Origin: Blastococcus sp. TBT05-19
GTDB lineage: Bacteria; Actinomycetota; Actinomycetes; Mycobacteriales; Geodermatophilaceae
Length of the DNA stretch: 64,000 nt
Direction of reading: 5' to 3'
Assembly (NCBI RefSeq): GCF_003319095.1
Contig: NZ_QOHI01000003.1
Span: 124,001-188,000 of the forward strand
Positions 10,007-19,311 of this stretch are shown here, in pieces. Every line of letters begins with the position of its first letter. The first letter of the stretch is position 1. Made by a program: the position numbers and the translations under genes. The notes beneath the pieces are model-generated. The model saw nothing but the letters and a program-made list of their open reading frames with translations, did not search any database and was not told the DNA's origin.

Positions 10007-10658
10007 GCTGCCGGTCCCGCACCCGCGCCGGCACCGCTTCCCCGGCGGGCAGCAGCGGGCACGGCTCGGGCTCGCCCGCGACCGTCCGGAGCGGCAGCAC
10101 CCCCGCCCACACCGGCAGCGCCAGGTCGGCCTCGTCGTCGCCGGGGGGACCGGTCCGGATCTTGACGCTGGCCTCGGTGAGGTCCAGCGCCAGCACGGCG
10201 GTCGCGGCCAGCTCCTTGCGGTCGGGGAGCCGGGTGGCCGACCAGGAGCCGGGCGCCAGCTGCTCGGTCAGGGCCTCCAGGCCGAGCAGCCGTTCGTCCT
10301 CGTCGGTGACGGCGCGGGCCGTGCCGTGGACGACGGCGCAGCGGTAGTTGACCGAGTGGTGGAAGGCGGAGCGGGCGTAGACGATCCCGTCCAGGTGGGT
10401 GACGGTGAAGGAGACCGGCACCCCGGAGGAGGCCCGTAGCGAGGCGGCGCCGGTGGATCCGTGCAGGTAGAGCGTCTCCCCGCGGCGGCCGTAGCCGGTG
10501 GGCAGCACGACCGGAGCGCCCTCGACGACCACCCCCAGGTGGCCGATCAGGCCGGCGTCCAGCACCGCGTAGAGGTCGGCGCGGTCGGTACGGGCGCGCC
10601 TGGCACCGCGGCGCACGGTGCTGCGGGGGGTGGGGGAGAGCGGGGTTCCGGCGTTCAC
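9990..10658 (-). CDS. Pyridoxamine 5'-phosphate oxidase-related FMN-binding protein
   Basis: Small split-barrel flavoprotein of the pyridoxamine 5'-phosphate oxidase-like (nitroimidazole resistance protein-like) superfamily, 222 residues. Family features are LIGHLGVVVEGAPVVLPTGY, the stretch LYLHGSTGAASLR, and SFTVTHLDGIVYARSAFHHSVNYR. The start is the GTG at 10658. The frame is open further upstream, but that runs antisense through the next gene. It is transcribed divergently from a MocR-type regulator 90 bases away, a common pairing that suggests control by that regulator. The substrate is unknown. Confidence 0.82.
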   Translation of the reverse strand: MNAGTPLSPTPRSTVRRGARRARTDRADLYAVLDAGLIGHLGVVVEGAPVVLPTGYGRRGETLYLHGSTGAASLRASSGVPVSFTVTHLDGIVYARSAFHHSVNYRCAVVHGTARAVTDEDERLLGLEALTEQLAPGSWSATRLPDRKELAATAVLALDLTEASVKIRTGPPGDDEADLALPVWAGVLPLRTVAGEPEPCPLLPAGEAVPARVRDRQLSLRA

Positions 10659-10748
10659 GGGATCGATGCTCGACGGTCGAGTGGCCTCGCGGAACGGCCA
10701 ATCCGCTACCTTTCCGGCAGGCCACCTCGTTCGAGTCCCGGAGGCACC

Positions 10749-12209
10749 GTGGTCGACGTCCCGCCCGTCCTGCTCGACCGCACCTCGCGCACGCCGCTGT
10801 CGGTGCAGCTCGCCGACGCGCTGCGGACCGCCACGGCCGACGGCACCCTGCGCCCCGGTGACCGGCTGCCCTCGACCCGCGAGCTCGCCGCCGCCCTGCG
10901 GGTCAGCCGCACCGTCACCTCCGCCGCCTACGACCAGCTGCTGGCCGAGGGCTGGGCGGGCGGGCGCCGGGGCGCGGGCACCTTCGTGCTGGACGCCCCG
11001 TCGGCGGCACCGGCCCCGACGGTGCGGGCGGTCCCCCCGGGCGCCGCAGCCGCGGAGCTGGTCGACCTCCGCGCCGGCTCCCCGTGCCTGGAGGTGCTCG
11101 ACCGGGCGGCCTGGCGGCGGGCCTGGCGGGCGGCGGGGGACGACCCCCCGGACCGGCGGCCCGAACCGGCCGGGGACCCCGGGTTCCGCTCGGCGGTGGC
11201 CGAGCACCTGCTGCGCCACCGCGGCCTGGCGGCGGCACCGGCCGACGTCCTGGCGACCACCGGCACGTCGGCGGCGGTCACCGAGGTCGTCCGCATCCTG
11301 CCGCCGGGCAGCCGGGTGGCCGTGGAGAACCCGGGCTACCAGCGGGTGGTGGGTGCGCTGCGCGATGCCGGGGCCGAGGTGGTGCCCGTCCCGGTGGACG
11401 CCGACGGGCTGGTCGTCGAGGCGGTGCCGGCGGACGTCGCCGCGGTCTACTGCACGCCGGCGCACCAGTACCCGCTGGGCCGGCGGATGTCCGCGGCCCG
11501 GCGGCTCGCGCTCGTGACGCGGGCGCGGACCGAGGGCTGGTGGGTCCTGGAGGACGACTACGACGGCGAGCTGCGCTACGACGTCGCACCGCTGCCGCTG
11601 CTGGGTGCGCTGGGCCCCGACGTCGTGGTCCACCTCGGGACGGCGAGCAAGATCCTCAGCCCGACGCTGGGGGTGGGCTGGCTGGTCGCACCGTCCCTGG
11701 TGCGCGACCTGCTGCTCGAGCGCCGCACCCGCACCGGTCTGCGGCCCCCGCGGGCCGGTCAGCGGGTGCTGGCCGCCCTGGCGGCCTCGGGGGACCTCGC
11801 CCGGCACCTGCGCCGGTTGCGGCGCGAGCTCGGCGCCCGGCGGGACGAGGCGCGCGCCGCGGTGGCCGCGGCCGGGCTGGTCGCCGAGGGCGACCCGGCC
11901 GGGGCGCACGTGCTCGTGCCCCTGGCCGGCCCGGACCAGGAGGTCGCGGTGATCGCGGCCGCGGCGGCGCGGGGCGTGGCGCTGGACGGCGTGGGCCGTC
12001 ACCTGGCCGCGGGTGCCGGGGACGGCGTCCGCTCGGGGCTGGTGCTCGGCTTCGCCGCCCCCGATCGCGCGGAGCTGCGCCGCGCCCTGGCCGTGCTCAC
12101 CCGGGTGCTCGCGGAGGCCGGGAACGACAGCGGGTCGGCCTCCCCGGAGGGAGACGGACCCGCGGTCGTGGCCCCGTCCGGAGGCTCGTCCCGAGCGTGC
12201 GAGGGATGA
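10749..12209 (+). CDS. MocR-type transcriptional regulator (GntR HTH fused to class I aminotransferase)
   Basis: The N-terminal winged helix (residues about 10-75, with DRLPSTRELAAALRVSRTVTSAAYDQL) is joined to a PLP-binding aminotransferase-like domain. EDDYDGELRY and the Schiff-base lysine K301 in GTASKILSP mark the PLP site. The length of 486 residues is normal. Known MocR proteins sense PLP or amino compounds. The divergent flavoprotein of the pyridoxamine-oxidase superfamily makes that gene a likely target. The GTG at 10749 was chosen because the conserved domain begins a few residues later. A TACCTT -10-like element lies at 10707-10712. Confidence 0.9.
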   Translation: MVDVPPVLLDRTSRTPLSVQLADALRTATADGTLRPGDRLPSTRELAAALRVSRTVTSAAYDQLLAEGWAGGRRGAGTFVLDAPSAAPAPTVRAVPPGAAAAELVDLRAGSPCLEVLDRAAWRRAWRAAGDDPPDRRPEPAGDPGFRSAVAEHLLRHRGLAAAPADVLATTGTSAAVTEVVRILPPGSRVAVENPGYQRVVGALRDAGAEVVPVPVDADGLVVEAVPADVAAVYCTPAHQYPLGRRMSAARRLALVTRARTEGWWVLEDDYDGELRYDVAPLPLLGALGPDVVVHLGTASKILSPTLGVGWLVAPSLVRDLLLERRTRTGLRPPRAGQRVLAALAASGDLARHLRRLRRELGARRDEARAAVAAAGLVAEGDPAGAHVLVPLAGPDQEVAVIAAAAARGVALDGVGRHLAAGAGDGVRSGLVLGFAAPDRAELRRALAVLTRVLAEAGNDSGSASPEGDGPAVVAPSGGSSRACEG

Positions 12210-12228
12210 GTGGGACGGGGTCCTTCTG

Positions 12229-13319
12229 TCAGGCGCTGACGGTCCAGGTGTCGCCGCCGGCGAGGAGGGCGTCCAGGTCGCCGGGGCCCTGCAGGCGGGC
12301 CTCGTCGAGCTGCTCGCTCATCATCGCCTCGTAGCTCGGCTTCTGGACCTTCCGGAAGACGCCCATGGGCGTGTACCGCAGGTCCTGCGAGGACAGTCGC
12401 GACAGCGCGAACGCGTAGGACGGGTCCTCGCGGGTGGCGTCGTGGACCACGATCTCGGAGGCGTCGACCTGGTTGGTCTCGGCGATCCGCAGTCCGCCGA
12501 AGTCCTCGCGCACGACGCACGAGGCGCCGTCCGGACCGAACACGAGCGGCTTGCCGTGCTCCAGCGGGATCGTCCACATCGGGCCGGTCGCCGGGTCCTT
12601 GAGCAGCTCGAACGCGCCGTCGTTGAAGATGTTGCAGTTCTGGTAGATCTCCACCAGCGACGTGCCCTTGTGCTCGGCCGCCTGCCGCAGCACGTCGGTG
12701 AGGCCCTTGCGGTCGGAGTCCATCGCCCGCCCGACGAAGGTGGCGTCGGCGCCGAGGGCCAGCGAGACCGGGTTGAACGGGTGGTCCAGCGAGCCCATCG
12801 GGGTGGACTTGGTGACCTTGCCGACCTCGGAGGTGGGCGAGTACTGGCCCTTGGTCAGCCCGTAGATCCGGTTGTTGAACAGCAGGATCGTCATGTCCAC
12901 GTTGCGGCGGAGCGCGTGGATCAGGTGGTTGCCACCGATGGAGAGCGCGTCGCCGTCACCGGTCACGACCCACACCGACAGGTCGGGGCGGGCGGCGGCC
13001 AGACCGGTCGCGATCGCCGGGGCGCGCCCGTGGATCGAGTGCATCCCGTAGGTGTTCATGTAGTACGGGAAGCGCGACGAGCACCCGATGCCCGAGACGA
13101 TGACCATGTCCTCGCGGGCGATGCCGAGGCTGGGCAGGAAGCTCTGGACGGCGTTGAGGATGACGTAGTCACCGCAGCCGGGGCACCAGCGCACCTCCTG
13201 GTCGGTCTTAAAGTCCTTGCCCTTGAGCTCGGTCACCTTCGGACCGTGCTGCTCGAGCGAGCGGGCGATCGCCGCGTCGATGGGGGTCGGTGCATCCGGC
13301 ATGCCGAGTTCGACGGTGG

Positions 13320-13323
<4 letters not shown>
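12229..13323 (-). CDS. korB: 2-oxoacid:ferredoxin oxidoreductase subunit beta (2-oxoglutarate type)
   Basis: Catalytic ThDP subunit of a CoA-acylating 2-oxoacid:ferredoxin oxidoreductase, most like the aerobic actinobacterial 2-oxoglutarate enzyme that bypasses the dehydrogenase complex in the TCA cycle. The ThDP motif is GDGDALSIGGNHLIHALRRN from residue 122. Cysteines 47, 50, 81 and 230 (WCPGCGD, GIGCSS, QNCNIFND) would bind a 4Fe-4S cluster. The start GTG at 13323 overlaps the korA stop by four bases. The length is 364 residues. The gene converges on the MocR gene. Confidence 0.92.
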
Positions 13324-15287
<1,964 letters not shown>

Positions 15288-15483
15288 CAGGGGGTCTACC
15301 TCCACCGGGCGAGGTTACGTGCGTGGTCCGCGCCGGGGATGTGCAACCGGACACGCTGGGCGGCGGGAAGGATCCCACCGCGTTCCCACCGGCCAACCAA
15401 GGCCGCCCTTATCTCATTCCGCTGGGTGACGGGACGCAGTCGGGGCGGGGAACGGGCCATCGGGCGACGGCGTTGGACCGGAC

Positions 15484-16359
15484 GTGCACCGCTGGACCAA
15501 CGGACTGAGGACCGCCCTGCTCCTCGGGCTCATGGGCGGTCTGATCCTGATGGCCGGTGCGCTCATCGGGGGCCGGAGCGGGTTGTTCGTCGCGCTGCTG
15601 GTCGCGCTGGGCGTGAACGGCTACGCCTGGTTCAACTCCGACACGCTGGCCCTGCGCTCGATGCGGGCCTTCCCCGTGACCGAGACCCAGGCGCCGCAGC
15701 TCTACGCGATCGTGCGCGAGCTGGCCACCTCGGCCCGGCAGCCGATGCCCCGGCTGTACGTGAGCCCGACTCCCCAGCCCAACGCCTTCGCGACCGGCCG
15801 CAACCCGCGCAGGGCCGCCGTCTGCGTCACCCAGGGCATCCTCGAGCTGCTCGACCGGCGGCAGCTGCGCGGTGTGCTGGCCCACGAGCTCTCGCACGTC
15901 TACAACCGCGACATCCTCATCAGCTCCGTGGCCGGCGCGATGGCCACCGTCGTCACGTACCTGGCGCACATGGCGATGTTCGCCTCGCTCTTCGGCGGCC
16001 GGTCCGAGGGCGACCGCGGCGGCGGCAACGCCCTCGGTGGCCTGCTGCTCGTGCTGCTGGGCCCGCTCGCGGCCGGCCTGGTGCGGATGGCGGTGAGCCG
16101 CAGCCGCGAGTACCAGGCCGATGCCTCCGGCGCCGAGCTCTCCCAGGACCCGCTGGCGCTGGCCGACGCGCTGCGGGTCATCGAGCGCGGCACCGCGGCC
16201 CGTCCGCTGCCGCAGGAGGAGCGCCTCGTGAGCCAGAGCCACCTGATGATCGCCAACCCGTTCCGCGGCCAGGGCCTCGCGTCGCTGTTCGCCACCCACC
16301 CGCCGATGCCCGAGCGGATCGCCCGCCTCGAGGAGATGGCCCGCGACCTGGGCCGCTGA
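15484..16359 (+). CDS. htpX: Zinc metalloprotease HtpX homologue
   Basis: Membrane-bound M48 metalloprotease involved in quality control of membrane proteins. The zinc motif HELSH is at residues 134-138, and the third ligand is probably the glutamate in [13 protein letters not shown]. Two hydrophobic segments lie in residues 8-45 and two more after the active site, with a Gly-rich polar loop between them. The length is 291 residues, normal for the family. It starts with GTG at 15484. The stop lies five bases before hairpin repeat 1. Confidence 0.93.
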   Translation: MHRWTNGLRTALLLGLMGGLILMAGALIGGRSGLFVALLVALGVNGYAWFNSDTLALRSMRAFPVTETQAPQLYAIVRELATSARQPMPRLYVSPTPQPNAFATGRNPRRAAVCVTQGILELLDRRQLRGVLAHELSHVYNRDILISSVAGAMATVVTYLAHMAMFASLFGGRSEGDRGGGNALGGLLLVLLGPLAAGLVRMAVSRSREYQADASGAELSQDPLALADALRVIERGTAARPLPQEERLVSQSHLMIANPFRGQGLASLFATHPPMPERIARLEEMARDLGR

Positions 16360-16364
16360 CGCGC

Positions 16365-16423
16365 GGCGTGGCCCCTCACGCGCGCATTCCGGCGCCCGGA
16401 ATGCGCGCCCCCAGGGCCACGCC
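16365..16423. repeat. Hairpin repeat 1 flanking the DUF559 gene
   Basis: A two-part inverted repeat. The outer arms GGCGTGGCCC (16365-16374) and GGGCCACGCC (16414-16423) pair perfectly. The inner arms CGCGCATTCCGG (16381-16392) and CCGGAATGCGCG (16396-16407) pair around a three-base loop. The 51-base core (16369-16419) matches hairpin repeat 2 at 41 positions in the same orientation. The last 16 codons or so of the DUF559 gene run through it. It may also act as a bidirectional terminator between htpX and the DUF559 gene. Confidence 0.85.
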
Positions 16424-17341
16424 TCCACGCTGCCCGAGGACGGCGACGACGCGCGCCCGGCAGACGTGCGGCCGCTCGACCACGTCGGTCCAGCCGAAGC
16501 GCAGCACCACCCATCCGAGGGCAGCCAGAGCGGCGTCCCGGCGCAGGTCGCGCTCACGCGCCGCGAGGTCACCGTGGAAGGCGGCACCGTCGAACTCCAC
16601 CGCGACCTTGAGGTCCGGCCAGGCGGCGTCCAGGAACACCGGCCCGTCCGGCAGGTGCACCCGGTGCTGCAGCCGTGGTGCCGGGACCCCCGGGGCGGTG
16701 ACGACGTCGCGCAGGCCGCGGATCTCCAGCTCGCTCTGGCAGCCGGCGGCGACGAACCCCAGCAGCTCCAGCAACGCAGCGCGCCCAGGCAGCTGTGGGC
16801 ACGCGGCCAGCTCGGCCTCGACGGCGGCCGGATCGACCAGCCGGCCCCGAGCTGCTCGGAGGACGACCCCGCGGACGACGGAGTCGGCCCCCCGCACCGC
16901 CCGCACGTGGTGGGTGTCGCCCCACGTGTCCACGAGCGCGCGTTCGAGCGATGTGACCGGCAGGCCACGGACCCGCTGCGTGCGGACCGGGCGCGAGCTG
17001 CGGTGGACCCGGAGCCAGCGCGAGGTCCGGACCCGCCGCGAGCGCGGCACGGTGAGGTCCAGCCGTGTCACGCCCTCGGCCTGGAGACCGTGCACGTGCA
17101 GCGCGCTCCAGTGGCTGAGGAGCCCGCCGGTGTACCCGACGGCGGCGTGCGCGCGGACCGTCCAGTCGTCGGCCCGGTCCGCCGTCGTCACCCAGCCCGG
17201 GTGCAGGGCGACCAGCCGCCCGGCCGCCAGCCACCGCCGGACCGAGCTCGGGTGGACGACCGAGCCGAGATGGGCGGTCGGAGCGGTCCCGGTGGGGCCG
17301 AGCAGCGCGGCGAGGTCGTGCACGCGGTCACCGTGGACCAC
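16376..17341 (-). CDS. DUF559 / AbiEi-antitoxin-like protein with Vsr-like nuclease fold
   Basis: A 321-residue protein of the actinobacterial type that pairs an N-terminal AbiEi/winged-helix-like region (about 1-175) with a C-terminal DUF559 domain (about 200-305) related to very-short-patch-repair endonucleases. Candidate catalytic residues are D238 in VFLDAAWPDLK and E249/D251 in VAVEFDGAAFH, followed by the basic ARERDLRRD helix and GWVVLRFGW. No toxin partner is adjacent. Related hairpin repeats lie at both ends, and the C-terminal GARIPGAGMRA is encoded by repeat 1. This looks like an accessory gene inserted between core genes. The function is unknown. The start is the GTG at 17341. Confidence 0.78.
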   Translation of the reverse strand: MVHGDRVHDLAALLGPTGTAPTAHLGSVVHPSSVRRWLAAGRLVALHPGWVTTADRADDWTVRAHAAVGYTGGLLSHWSALHVHGLQAEGVTRLDLTVPRSRRVRTSRWLRVHRSSRPVRTQRVRGLPVTSLERALVDTWGDTHHVRAVRGADSVVRGVVLRAARGRLVDPAAVEAELAACPQLPGRAALLELLGFVAAGCQSELEIRGLRDVVTAPGVPAPRLQHRVHLPDGPVFLDAAWPDLKVAVEFDGAAFHGDLAARERDLRRDAALAALGWVVLRFGWTDVVERPHVCRARVVAVLGQRGGVALGARIPGAGMRA

Positions 17342-17394
17342 GGGTCACCGGTGCGGGGCGCGAGAGCCGCAGCTGTGGACAGCGGCGCGGTGCC

Positions 17395-17445
17395 TGGTCC
17401 CTCAGACGCGCATTCCGCCGGTCGGAATGCGCGCCCGGGGGACCA
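17395..17445. repeat. Hairpin repeat 2 flanking the DUF559 gene
   Basis: Outer arms TGGTCCC (17395-17401) and GGGACCA (17439-17445), and inner arms CGCGCATTCCG (17407-17417) and CGGAATGCGCG (17423-17433) around CCGGT. It is the same length as the core of repeat 1 and 41 of 51 bases are identical. A C-G pair in the outer stem of repeat 1 is a T-A pair here, so pairing has been kept. It lies six bases beyond the yajQ stop and upstream of the DUF559 start. Confidence 0.85.
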
Positions 17446-17451
17446 CGCGCG

Positions 17452-17943
17452 TCAGCGGTAGTTGTCGAACTGCAGCGCGACGTCGAGGTCGGCGCCCTTC
17501 AGCAGCTGCTGCACCGCCTGCAGGTCGTCGCGCTTCTTGCCGCTCACCCGCAGCTGGTCGCCCTGGATCTGCGCCTGGACGCCCTTGGGGCCCTCGTCGC
17601 GGATGAGCTTGGCGATCTTCTTCGCGACGTCGGACTCGATGCCCTGCTTGATCGTCGCGCCGATCTTGTAGCCCTTGCCCGAGGACTGCGGGTCACCGGC
17701 GTCGAGCACCTTCAGCGAGATGCCGCGCTTGATCAGCTTCTCCTTGAACACCTCGAGCGCGGCCGCGACCCGCTCCTCGGTGTCGGCCTGGAGGGTCACG
17801 CCCTCGTCGCCGGCCCAGGCGATCGTGGCGTTGGTGCCGCGGAAGTCGAAGCGCTGCGACAGCTCCTTGCCCGCCTGGTTCAGCGCGTTGTCGACCTCCT
17901 GGCGGTCCACCTTGCTCACGACGTCGAACGATGCGTCGGCCAT
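17452..17943 (-). CDS. YajQ family cyclic di-GMP/nucleotide-binding protein
   Basis: A 163-residue member of the YajQ family (UPF0234), small proteins with two RNP-like folds. In some bacteria they bind cyclic di-GMP or nucleotides and affect transcription. Family sequence is clear: [32 protein letters not shown] at the N-terminus (shown for identification, residues 5-36) and [19 protein letters not shown] near the C-terminus. The start ATG at 17943 has a GGAGAGGAAG-like ribosome site just upstream. The synteny with htpX resembles that in mycobacteria. Confidence 0.94.
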   Translation of the reverse strand: MADASFDVVSKVDRQEVDNALNQAGKELSQRFDFRGTNATIAWAGDEGVTLQADTEERVAAALEVFKEKLIKRGISLKVLDAGDPQSSGKGYKIGATIKQGIESDVAKKIAKLIRDEGPKGVQAQIQGDQLRVSGKKRDDLQAVQQLLKGADLDVALQFDNYR

Positions 17944-18020
17944 GTCTTCCTCTCCGTGGGGGGCGGTCCCGCCACCGGGACTCGTCGCGGGGACCCGTCA
18001 CCACCGGTCCTCGCGTCTTG

Positions 18021-18026
18021 TAGTCT
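18021..18026 (+). promoter_or_regulatory. Candidate -10 element for tRNA-Tyr
   Basis: TAGTCT fits the actinobacterial TAnnnT -10 and lies 31 bases upstream of the mature tRNA. No convincing -35 is visible at the usual distance. Confidence 0.4.
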
Positions 18027-18056
18027 CTCCCGCGTACCGAGCAGCACGCACCGCAC

Positions 18057-18138
18057 GGCGGGTTGCCCGAGTGGCCAATGGGAGCGGACTGTAAATCCGT
18101 CGGCTTAGCCTTCGAAGGTTCGAATCCTTCACCCGCCA
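18057..18138 (+). tRNA. tRNA-Tyr(GTA)
   Basis: An 82-base class II tRNA. The acceptor arms GGCGGGT (18057-18063) and ACCCGCC (18131-18137) pair fully, with A as discriminator. The anticodon loop reads CTGTAAA with anticodon GTA. A long variable arm follows, as expected for bacterial tRNA-Tyr, then a T arm with GGTTCGAATCC. CCA is not encoded. A strong terminator hairpin follows. Confidence 0.96.
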
Positions 18139-18148
18139 CGTTCGGTAC

Positions 18149-18180
18149 GACGGCCCCCGACCTGCAGGTCGGGGGCCGTC
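18149..18180 (+). terminator. Terminator hairpin after tRNA-Tyr
   Basis: A perfect 14-bp stem, GACGGCCCCCGACC paired with GGTCGGGGGCCGTC, closes a TGCA loop, followed by a short pyrimidine-rich stretch. It lies between tRNA-Tyr and the convergent TadG-like gene and may stop transcription from both sides. Confidence 0.75.
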
Positions 18181-18196
18181 GCCTTCTCCGGCTCGC

Positions 18197-18628
18197 TCAG
18201 GGCAGCGTGGGCGCCCGCGCGCTGGCGACGGCGGTGCGCTCCAGCAGCTCACCACCGAGGAAGAGCCAGTCGAACGCGATCCGCACGTAGCGGGTGCAGC
18301 GCACCGTCACCTCGGCGCCGTCGGTCTCGGCCGACCAGCCGTCCAGCTCCACCCCGCCGTCGGCCAGCTGGTCGGCGACCGCGGCCTGGGCCGCGGCCCG
18401 GGTCAGGGGCAGCTCGGTGCCGACCCCGCGGGCGTAGACCGCCGCCTCGTCGGCCTGGTTGGCCGCTGCCAGCGCGGCGCTGTCGCAGACCGCCTGCACC
18501 TCCTGCTGCTCGAGGAAGGCGTCGGAGGCGGCGATGGCACCGAAGGCCATCAGCGCGGCGACCACCCAGCAGACGAGGACGAAGGGGAGCGTCGACCCCC
18601 GCTCCGGGTCGTGGATGTCCGCGCGCAC
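18197..18628 (-). CDS. TadG-like secreted/pilus-assembly protein (hypothetical)
   Basis: A protein of about 143 residues with a short basic N-terminus (RADIHDPERGS), one hydrophobic helix (TLPFVLVCWVVAALMAFGAIA) and then the typical TadE/TadG-like continuation CDSAALAAANQADEAAVYARG. This organisation is found in Flp-pilus accessory proteins and in stand-alone secreted actinobacterial helicase/pilus-locus proteins. The GTG at 18628 puts the helix close to the N-terminus as in the family. A GTG at 18706 would add 26 residues without a clear ribosome site. No other tad genes are in the window. Confidence 0.65.
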   Translation of the reverse strand: MRADIHDPERGSTLPFVLVCWVVAALMAFGAIAASDAFLEQQEVQAVCDSAALAAANQADEAAVYARGVGTELPLTRAAAQAAVADQLADGGVELDGWSAETDGAEVTVRCTRYVRIAFDWLFLGGELLERTAVASARAPTLP

Positions 18629-18667
18629 GCGGAGGAGCCAAGCAGCCCGCAGGCGTCGTCCACCACC

Positions 18668-18741
18668 TGTGGACACGATCTGTGGACATTGTGGACGGAC
18701 GGTCACCCGGTCCCGTGACGCGCGGCCCGGTCCTGTGGACG
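18668..18741. promoter_or_regulatory. Cluster of four DnaA-box-like motifs
   Basis: TGTGGACA at 18668-18675 and 18681-18688, and TGTGGACG at 18690-18697 and 18734-18741, all in the same orientation. On the minus strand, with one further base, they read GTGTCCACA, ATGTCCACA and twice CCGTCCACA. The last agrees with the high-GC DnaA-box form (T/C)(T/C)GTCCACA. A single further copy lies at 17374-17381. Binding is inferred. The motif could also be a different regulator site. Confidence 0.4.
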
Positions 18742-18852
18742 GCGACGGCGGCGGCGGGCGTCGAGAGGCTGCTCGAGGTCACCCAAGGTGCGACCCGAGT
18801 GGCGGAAGGTCACGACATGACGTAGGCGCCCGGCGTGTCGCCGCGCACGTGC

Positions 18853-18881
18853 TTGTCGCAGTCGATCACGGGAAGCATTGT
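18853..18881 (+). promoter_or_regulatory. Weak promoter candidate upstream of the RGSKWT peptide
   Basis: TTGTCG (18853-18858) and CATTGT (18876-18881) are separated by 17 bases. The match to sigma-70-type consensus is partial. If used, it would give a leader of roughly 85 bases containing the hairpin at 18927. Confidence 0.3.
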
Positions 18882-18926
18882 CTTCGGCGCGGTCCGTATT
18901 CGACGACGCTCTGCCCCCGCGCGTGG

Positions 18927-18950
18927 ATGGCTGCCGCACCAGCCATTTTT
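18927..18950 (+). terminator. U-tract hairpin (attenuator candidate) just upstream of the peptide gene
   Basis: The arms ATGGCTG (18927-18933) and CAGCCAT (18940-18946) form a 7-bp stem with a CCGCAC loop, and the run of T reaches 18950. Classic U-tract terminators are scarce in such GC-rich DNA. This one sits 22 bases before the ATG at 18973, so it would regulate the peptide gene rather than end another gene. Confidence 0.55.
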
Positions 18951-18972
18951 GTCGTGCCCAGAGGGAGGCGCC

Positions 18973-19065
18973 ATGAGCATCACCATGCAGCGTGAGGGTC
19001 GTTCGGTCCGCGGTTCCAAGTGGACCCGGGGCAGCAAGTGGACCCGCGGGAGCAAGTGGACCTGA
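18973..19065 (+). CDS. 30-residue basic peptide with three RGSKWT repeats (undescribed)
   Basis: ATG at 18973 is preceded by a strong ribosome site (GAGGGAGG at 18961-18968). The peptide has a 12-residue head (MSITMQREGRSV), then the hexapeptide RGSKWT three times at residues 13-18, 19-24 and 25-30, and stops exactly at the end of the third repeat. It has eight basic residues and one acidic residue. The repeats use different Gly, Ser and Arg codons, so the repetition appears to be kept at protein level. A hairpin follows the stop, and the next gene is a cyclic-di-GMP phosphodiesterase-like protein. No family is recognised and no function is claimed. Confidence 0.6.
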   Translation: MSITMQREGRSVRGSKWTRGSKWTRGSKWT

Positions 19066-19106
19066 TGGAGGCCTGACAGCCAGCTGTCTCCCTCGAACGG
19101 GTAGTT

Positions 19107-19141
19107 GCGGGACGGTCGACTCTTCGGAGCGGCCGTCCCGC
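19107..19141 (+). terminator. Hairpin after the RGSKWT peptide gene
   Basis: GCGGGACGG (19107-19115) pairs with CCGTCCCGC (19133-19141), a 9-bp stem with a 17-base loop, 41 bases after the peptide stop. It would separate the peptide transcript from the GGDEF-EAL gene that starts at 19312. There is no U-tract. Confidence 0.5.
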
Positions 19142-19311
19142 CTCATGTTCCGGACCCGGTCTGCCGATGAGCCGCGAGGACGGCGCCCTCCCGACGCACG
19201 AGAGGGTCGCGATGACCTCCATCGCTGTTAGCCTTCGCCCGCCCGACGACACGGGGAGTCCAGTTGCAGGTAGCTGAGCAGCACGTTCGCGTGCCAGGGA
19301 GGGCCCGCGCG

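Larger units (their letters stand above)
18629..18972. other. Intergenic region between the TadG-like gene and the RGSKWT peptide gene
   Basis: I find no convincing protein gene here. It contains four TGTGGAC motifs (18668-18741), a weak promoter candidate (18853-18881) and a U-tract hairpin (18927-18950), each listed separately. Confidence 0.6.

Noticed and set aside
16376-17341. A complete type IV toxin-antitoxin pair
   Set aside because: Only the AbiEi-like half is present. No AbiEii-type toxin gene is adjacent on either strand.
18668-18741. A chromosomal replication origin
   Set aside because: There are only four partial boxes, no AT-rich unwinding region and no dnaA, dnaN or gyrase genes nearby.
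18629-18972. Cyclic di-GMP riboswitch upstream of the peptide gene
   Set aside because: I looked because of the GGDEF-EAL neighbour, but the conserved core motifs of the known cyclic di-GMP riboswitch classes are not visible.
18835-19065. Longer version of the RGSKWT peptide gene starting at 18835
   Set aside because: It would translate through the leader hairpin. The ATG at 18973 has a strong ribosome site and the upstream residues look like non-coding sequence.
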